NCBI GenBank assembly: GCA_016928525.1
Contig: JAFGKO010000190.1
Coordinates: 1 to 16,096, forward strand
Source of the DNA: Anaerolineales bacterium
Lineage (GTDB): Bacteria; Chloroflexota; Anaerolineae; Anaerolineales; Villigracilaceae
Reading direction: 5' to 3'
DNA length: 16,096 nt
The notes below the pieces were generated by a model. That model was not told the DNA's origin. It did not search any database and worked only from the letters and a program-made list of their open reading frames with translations. The stretch's first letter is position 1. Every line of letters begins with the position of its first letter. Positions 13,587 through 16,096 of this stretch are shown here, one piece after another. Position numbers and translations under genes: made by a program.

Positions 13587-14009
13587 ATGGGTTGGGCAAT
13601 GATGATTTCAGGATTGCTGATCGCACTGGCGGCTTCGGCTTTGCTGCTGATGAACGTGATTGAATCCGGGGTGGCCGCGGCCATCGGCATCCTGGGCATT
13701 GGCCTGATTGCAGCCTCGGGTAGATGGCTGCCCACGCAGAAGGGCATGCAGCCTGAAGCACAACCGGACGTGCCAACCATCTATTCACCGGACCGCCAAT
13801 TGCGCGCATTGATAAAACACCGTGCAGACGGAACTTACCAGATCGAGATCCAAAAGCTCGTACACGACTATTCACCGGACGTCGGCTCTCACGACCGCTG
13901 GGAACGACAGCCAGGCACACCCATCGTAAACAGCCTGGCCACGGCGGTGGAGGTTGCCGCCGAGCGCGTGGGTGCAGGAACGAATGATTTCTTCGGCAAA
14001 GAAGTATAG
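13587..14009 (+). CDS. Small unknown protein with two N-terminal TM helices
   Basis: I do not recognise a family for this 140-aa protein. Two adjacent hydrophobic helices (residues about 2-24, rich in Met, Ala and Leu, and 28-44, Gly/Ile/Ala-rich) form a hairpin in the membrane. A polar tail of about 95 residues follows, with ordinary soluble composition (RQLRALIKHRADGTYQIEIQK, cited as 72-92; WERQPGTPIVNSLATAVEVAAER near 104-126). The pattern 'basic strand, short turn, EIQKLVHDYS' suggests a small beta-rich cytoplasmic domain. No metal or catalytic motif is visible. The start is chosen by AAAGGAGG (13573-13580), 6 bases before the ATG; the frame is also open to an ATG at 13563, which lies upstream of this site and is unlikely. 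It has its own promoter at 13532-13560 and lies 92 bp before the adenosine deaminase gene, which has a separate but similar promoter. Confidence 0.75.
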   Translation: MGWAMMISGLLIALAASALLLMNVIESGVAAAIGILGIGLIAASGRWLPTQKGMQPEAQPDVPTIYSPDRQLRALIKHRADGTYQIEIQKLVHDYSPDVGSHDRWERQPGTPIVNSLATAVEVAAERVGAGTNDFFGKEV

Positions 14010-14031
14010 GGAGTAAACCGTAGCAAGGAGA

Positions 14032-14060
14032 TTGCTTCTCATCAAGAAAAACGGTAAGAT
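14032..14060 (+). promoter_or_regulatory. Sigma-70-type promoter of the adenosine deaminase gene
   Basis: TTGCTT (14032-14037) and TAAGAT (14055-14060) lie 17 bases apart, giving a start near 14067 and a 35-base leader. Aligned with 13532-13560, 20 of 29 positions agree, including both hexamer cores and an A-rich spacer that ends in C-x-G. Confidence 0.6.
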
Positions 14061-14101
14061 AGTTTCATACTATTCAAAGAAGTCAATCAAGGAACAGAAG
14101 T

Positions 14102-15112
14102 ATGAAATGCTTCGATGCACAATATAACGACCTGCCTAAGGCCGAGATCCACATTCATCTGGAAGGCTCCATCCGCACGGCTACCATCATCGACATCGCC
14201 AGGGAACACAACCTGTCCCTGCCGGCTTACGAGGTCGAGACGCTCGATCCACACGTCAAAGTCTACGAACAGCTTCAGAGCCTGCAGGCCGTCCTGGAGG
14301 CCTTTGCCATTTTCCAGAATAGCATTGTTTCCCCAGTGGCGGTGGAACGCATCACCTACGAAGTGTGCGAAGATGCCAGCCGCCAAAACATCAAGCTGCT
14401 GGAAATCCGCTTCTCCCCTGACTGGGCCTTCAGCGGCCACAACCTCGATTGGGACGCCGCGCTGGAAGGCATCCTGCGCGCCAAATTCCGCGCAGAAGCT
14501 GATTTCGATATGGCTGTTGGTTTGATCGCCATCACCTCCCGCAGCATGGGGCCCGCTTCTTGTGAAAAGACAGTGGATTGGGCCATCCGCTGGAAGGATG
14601 TCATCCACGGCATCGACCTGGCGGACAGCGAAGCGGAGCATCCCATCCGCGAGTTCATCAAACCCGTTTTTCGAGCCAAGGATGCGGGACTGAAGGTGAC
14701 CGTTCATTCAGGGGAAGATACTTCTGCTTCCGCTGTGATGGACACGATCCAGGCTGCTAGCCCGGACCGCATCGGTCATGGCATTCACATCATCGAAGAC
14801 ATGGCCGCCGTGGAGCTGGTCAAGGAGCGCGGGATCACGCTGGAGGTCAACCCCTGGAGCAATTACCTGACCAATTCTGTCCGGCGCATCGAGGAACATC
14901 CCCTCAAGCAACTCTTTGACCTGGGAGTGAGAGTAACCATCAACTCGGACGACCCTGAAGTGCTGGAGACCAACCTGAACAACGAATATCGCATCGCGCA
15001 TGAAATTCTGGGGATGAGCATGGACGAGATTGCCACCTGTAACCGCTATGCCCTCGAAGCTTCGTTTTTGCCGGAGGAGAAAAAAGCGGTCGTGGCAAAA
15101 TATTTTTCTTGA
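14102..15112 (+). CDS. Adenosine deaminase-family enzyme
   Basis: A 336-aa metal-dependent TIM-barrel deaminase that converts adenosine or deoxyadenosine to inosine in purine salvage. Metal and active-site residues are in place: His17 and His19 (HIHLEGS), His202 and Glu205 (VHSGED), His226 (IGHGIHI) and Asp283-Asp284 (NSDDP). The substrate loop NPWSN is at 250-254. Length is normal for bacterial Add. VHSGE replaces the more common VHAGE, and NSDDP the usual NTDDP, both small changes seen within the family. Relatives that act on aminodeoxyfutalosine or N6-methyl-AMP share the fold, so the exact substrate is not certain. AAGGA (14089-14093) is 8 bases before the ATG. A long palindromic terminator follows 4 bases after the stop. 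Confidence 0.92.
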   Translation: MKCFDAQYNDLPKAEIHIHLEGSIRTATIIDIAREHNLSLPAYEVETLDPHVKVYEQLQSLQAVLEAFAIFQNSIVSPVAVERITYEVCEDASRQNIKLLEIRFSPDWAFSGHNLDWDAALEGILRAKFRAEADFDMAVGLIAITSRSMGPASCEKTVDWAIRWKDVIHGIDLADSEAEHPIREFIKPVFRAKDAGLKVTVHSGEDTSASAVMDTIQAASPDRIGHGIHIIEDMAAVELVKERGITLEVNPWSNYLTNSVRRIEEHPLKQLFDLGVRVTINSDDPEVLETNLNNEYRIAHEILGMSMDEIATCNRYALEASFLPEEKKAVVAKYFS

Positions 15113-15116
15113 TTCT

Positions 15117-15155
15117 AAAATTTGGTCAAGCAGTTGAACTGCTTGACCAAATTTT
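15117..15155. terminator. Near-perfect palindromic terminator after the deaminase gene
   Basis: AAAATTTGGTCAAGCAGTT (15117-15135) and its exact complement AACTGCTTGACCAAATTTT (15137-15155) are separated by a single G. The practical loop is TTGAA. Four T end the plus strand arm and four T end the minus strand arm, so it should end transcription both ways. Confidence 0.85.
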
Positions 15156-15177
15156 GATTAAATATCGGTCAAAACCA

Positions 15178-15208
15178 CACACCCCGTGAGCCAGTTTCAC
15201 GGGGTGTG
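15178..15208 (-). terminator. Terminator of the leftward 84-aa gene
   Basis: CACACCCCGTGA (15178-15189) pairs perfectly with TCACGGGGTGTG (15197-15208) around a 7-base loop. On the minus strand the stem is followed by TGGTTTTGACC, which gives a modest U-run. It begins 26 bases after the stop of the leftward 84-aa gene and, with 15117-15155, closes the convergent pair. Confidence 0.7.
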
Positions 15209-15233
15209 CGTGCAGGGAGGAGAGTGAATGCGA

Positions 15234-15488
15234 CTAGTGTTTATCTTCGATGCCGATCCACAGGTGACCCGGGAGAACCGGGCGATAGGGGCGGACCACT
15301 ACTTTGCCAGTTGTAGGCTGTTCGCCTGCCCCGCCTGCACTGGCGGGGTTATCCAACATGCTGGGATGGATGAGACACAGGTTGGGGTCACGCCCGTATT
15401 TGTGACGGTAATAGTCCACCGCCCGCTCAATCTTGGCCGTCAGGGCGGTCTTGGGGTCATTATCAAACCAGAGCATGCCAGCGTTCAT
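15234..15488 (-). CDS. Unknown 84-aa protein coupled to a P-loop ATPase
   Basis: I cannot name a family. The protein starts with MNAGMLWFDNDPK, followed by an amphipathic basic stretch (ALTAKIERAVDYYRHKYGRDPNL, cited as residues 15-37), a short CLIHPSMLD (38-46), a Gly/Ala-rich turn and a beta-like tail with VVVRPYRPVLPGHLWIGIED (63-82). Arg/Lys/Tyr-rich helix and Trp-rich ends suggest a small nucleic-acid- or protein-binding domain. Its ATG overlaps the TGA of the upstream ATPase gene (ATGA), so it is made from the same message right after the ATPase. I have an impression of similar sequences in Chloroflexi genomes but cannot prove it from this window. Confidence 0.7.
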   Translation of the reverse strand: MNAGMLWFDNDPKTALTAKIERAVDYYRHKYGRDPNLCLIHPSMLDNPASAGGAGEQPTTGKVVVRPYRPVLPGHLWIGIEDKH

Positions 15489-16096
15489 TTTTCACCTTCT
15501 TTCTGGTCTCTATACTCCTCTTCCCCCTCTGAGGACGCTGCCCGGTACTCGATCAGCGACACTTCCGGGATCCAGAACTTGAGCCAGCCCTCGCCTTCGC
15601 GCAGGGCAAATTGCAGCCTTGATTGCAGTTGGTTCAAACTAGCGCCTTGGATGCCACTCAAGTCCTCAGCCGTGCGATCATCCTGGATGCTCCCGAAGAT
15701 GCGCGTGCGGAAGGCTTCCAGCCAGGATTCCACCTGGGCAGCCCGCTCCGCATTTAGTGTAAGGATTGGCCATACCCTTCGAGCCGGTCCGCGCAGGAGC
15801 AGCCAGCGCAGGGTCTGACGGGCATCAAAGTCAATGTGCTCCATGCTCTCCAAATCATCGATCAATAGCAAGATGGACTGCTGGCTGCCCTTGTTGGCAT
15901 GCGCCCAGCCGGATAGCGAGTGCAGGAAATCCATGGCTGAGTCGTGATAAGTGGGGAAGATGCCCACACAGTGCTCTAATTCAGCCAGATGTCCCCACTC
16001 TTCCGGGTAGTTGGTCACTGCTCCAAACTGCACGTCGCCCGGCGAGTGCATTTCGGCAGCTGCCTGGGCGATCATTTGCAGCAGGGCGGTCTTGCC
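15485..16096 (-). CDS. P-loop ATPase, 3' part only (cut at the right edge)
   Basis: The frame runs off the window end. The visible 203 residues begin GKTALLQMIAQ, the end of a Walker A motif, so the ATG at 16075 is internal and the N-terminus is missing. A Walker B follows as ILLLIDDLE (Asp-Asp), with DARQTLRWLLLRGPARRVWPILTLN behind it (cited as the stretch 100 bases either side of 15800) and a WLEAFRTRIFGSI segment like the post-Walker-B region of FtsK/HerA DNA-pumping ATPases. The C-terminal 70 residues are acidic and Glu/Gln-rich (SEGEEEYRDQKEGEK at the end). The likely role is a DNA- or protein-moving motor, but the N-terminal part needed to say more is outside the window. The stop overlaps the start of the 84-aa gene, so both are one operon. 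Confidence concerns the ATPase call; the finer family is uncertain. Confidence 0.75.
   Translation of the reverse strand, partial: GKTALLQMIAQAAAEMHSPGDVQFGAVTNYPEEWGHLAELEHCVGIFPTYHDSAMDFLHSLSGWAHANKGSQQSILLLIDDLESMEHIDFDARQTLRWLLLRGPARRVWPILTLNAERAAQVESWLEAFRTRIFGSIQDDRTAEDLSGIQGASLNQLQSRLQFALREGEGWLKFWIPEVSLIEYRAASSEGEEEYRDQKEGEK

Noticed and set aside
14087..14707. 206-codon open frame on the minus strand
   Set aside because: Antisense to the adenosine deaminase, which has all catalytic residues.

Overview
The window looks like a piece of a Chloroflexi chromosome, most likely Anaerolineae or a relative. This is inference. The grounds are lipoprotein signal peptides of the L-A-x-x-A-C type followed by Pro/Ala/Thr-rich linkers, a DUF3090/SCO1664 gene pair known from Actinobacteria and Chloroflexi, an F420-type luciferase-like oxidoreductase, and a dispersed repeat encoding LTPGPSPRGRGE that sits in frame inside a gene. 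Gene density is high, GC is moderate, and no rRNA, tRNA, CRISPR array or transposase was seen.

Layout. 1-329 is AT-rich and non-coding, with a terminator hairpin and a possible promoter. 330-2318 (+) is a radical SAM protein with a cobalamin-type Rossmann domain. It converges on a LOG-family phosphoribohydrolase-like gene (2320-2901, -). A divergent promoter region with a tiny leader ORF and a hairpin leads into a proteostasis pair: a DnaJ/CbpA-type cochaperone (3036-3938, +) and an HtrA-like lipoprotein protease (4009-5160, +). Two strong hairpins then separate these from a leftward group: DUF3090 protein (7036-7563), SCO1664-type PI3/4-kinase-fold protein (6246-6968) and a toast-rack-type lipoprotein (5292-6158).

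Next is a leftward NarL-type two-component pair (kinase 8377-9642, regulator 7727-8380, overlapping by 4 bp). A divergent DUF4405 membrane protein (9832-10278, +) follows; the region between contains a 16-bp perfect palindrome that may be an operator. A leftward operon comes next: PLP cysteine-synthase-like enzyme (12485-13450), M42 metallopeptidase (11399-12472) and F420-type oxidoreductase (10302-11333). The last two are separated by a 9-bp-period tandem array, and the oxidoreductase carries the in-frame repeat. Two rightward genes share nearly the same promoter: a small two-TM protein (13587-14009) and an adenosine deaminase (14102-15112). The right edge holds two overlapping leftward genes: an unrecognised 84-aa protein and the 3' part of a P-loop ATPase cut by the window end at its Walker A motif.

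Most of the window is chromosomal housekeeping and stress genes. The places most likely to hold undescribed biology are the ATPase/84-aa pair, the DUF3090-SCO1664-lipoprotein cluster, and the CPWC-containing sensor kinase next to the DUF4405 gene.
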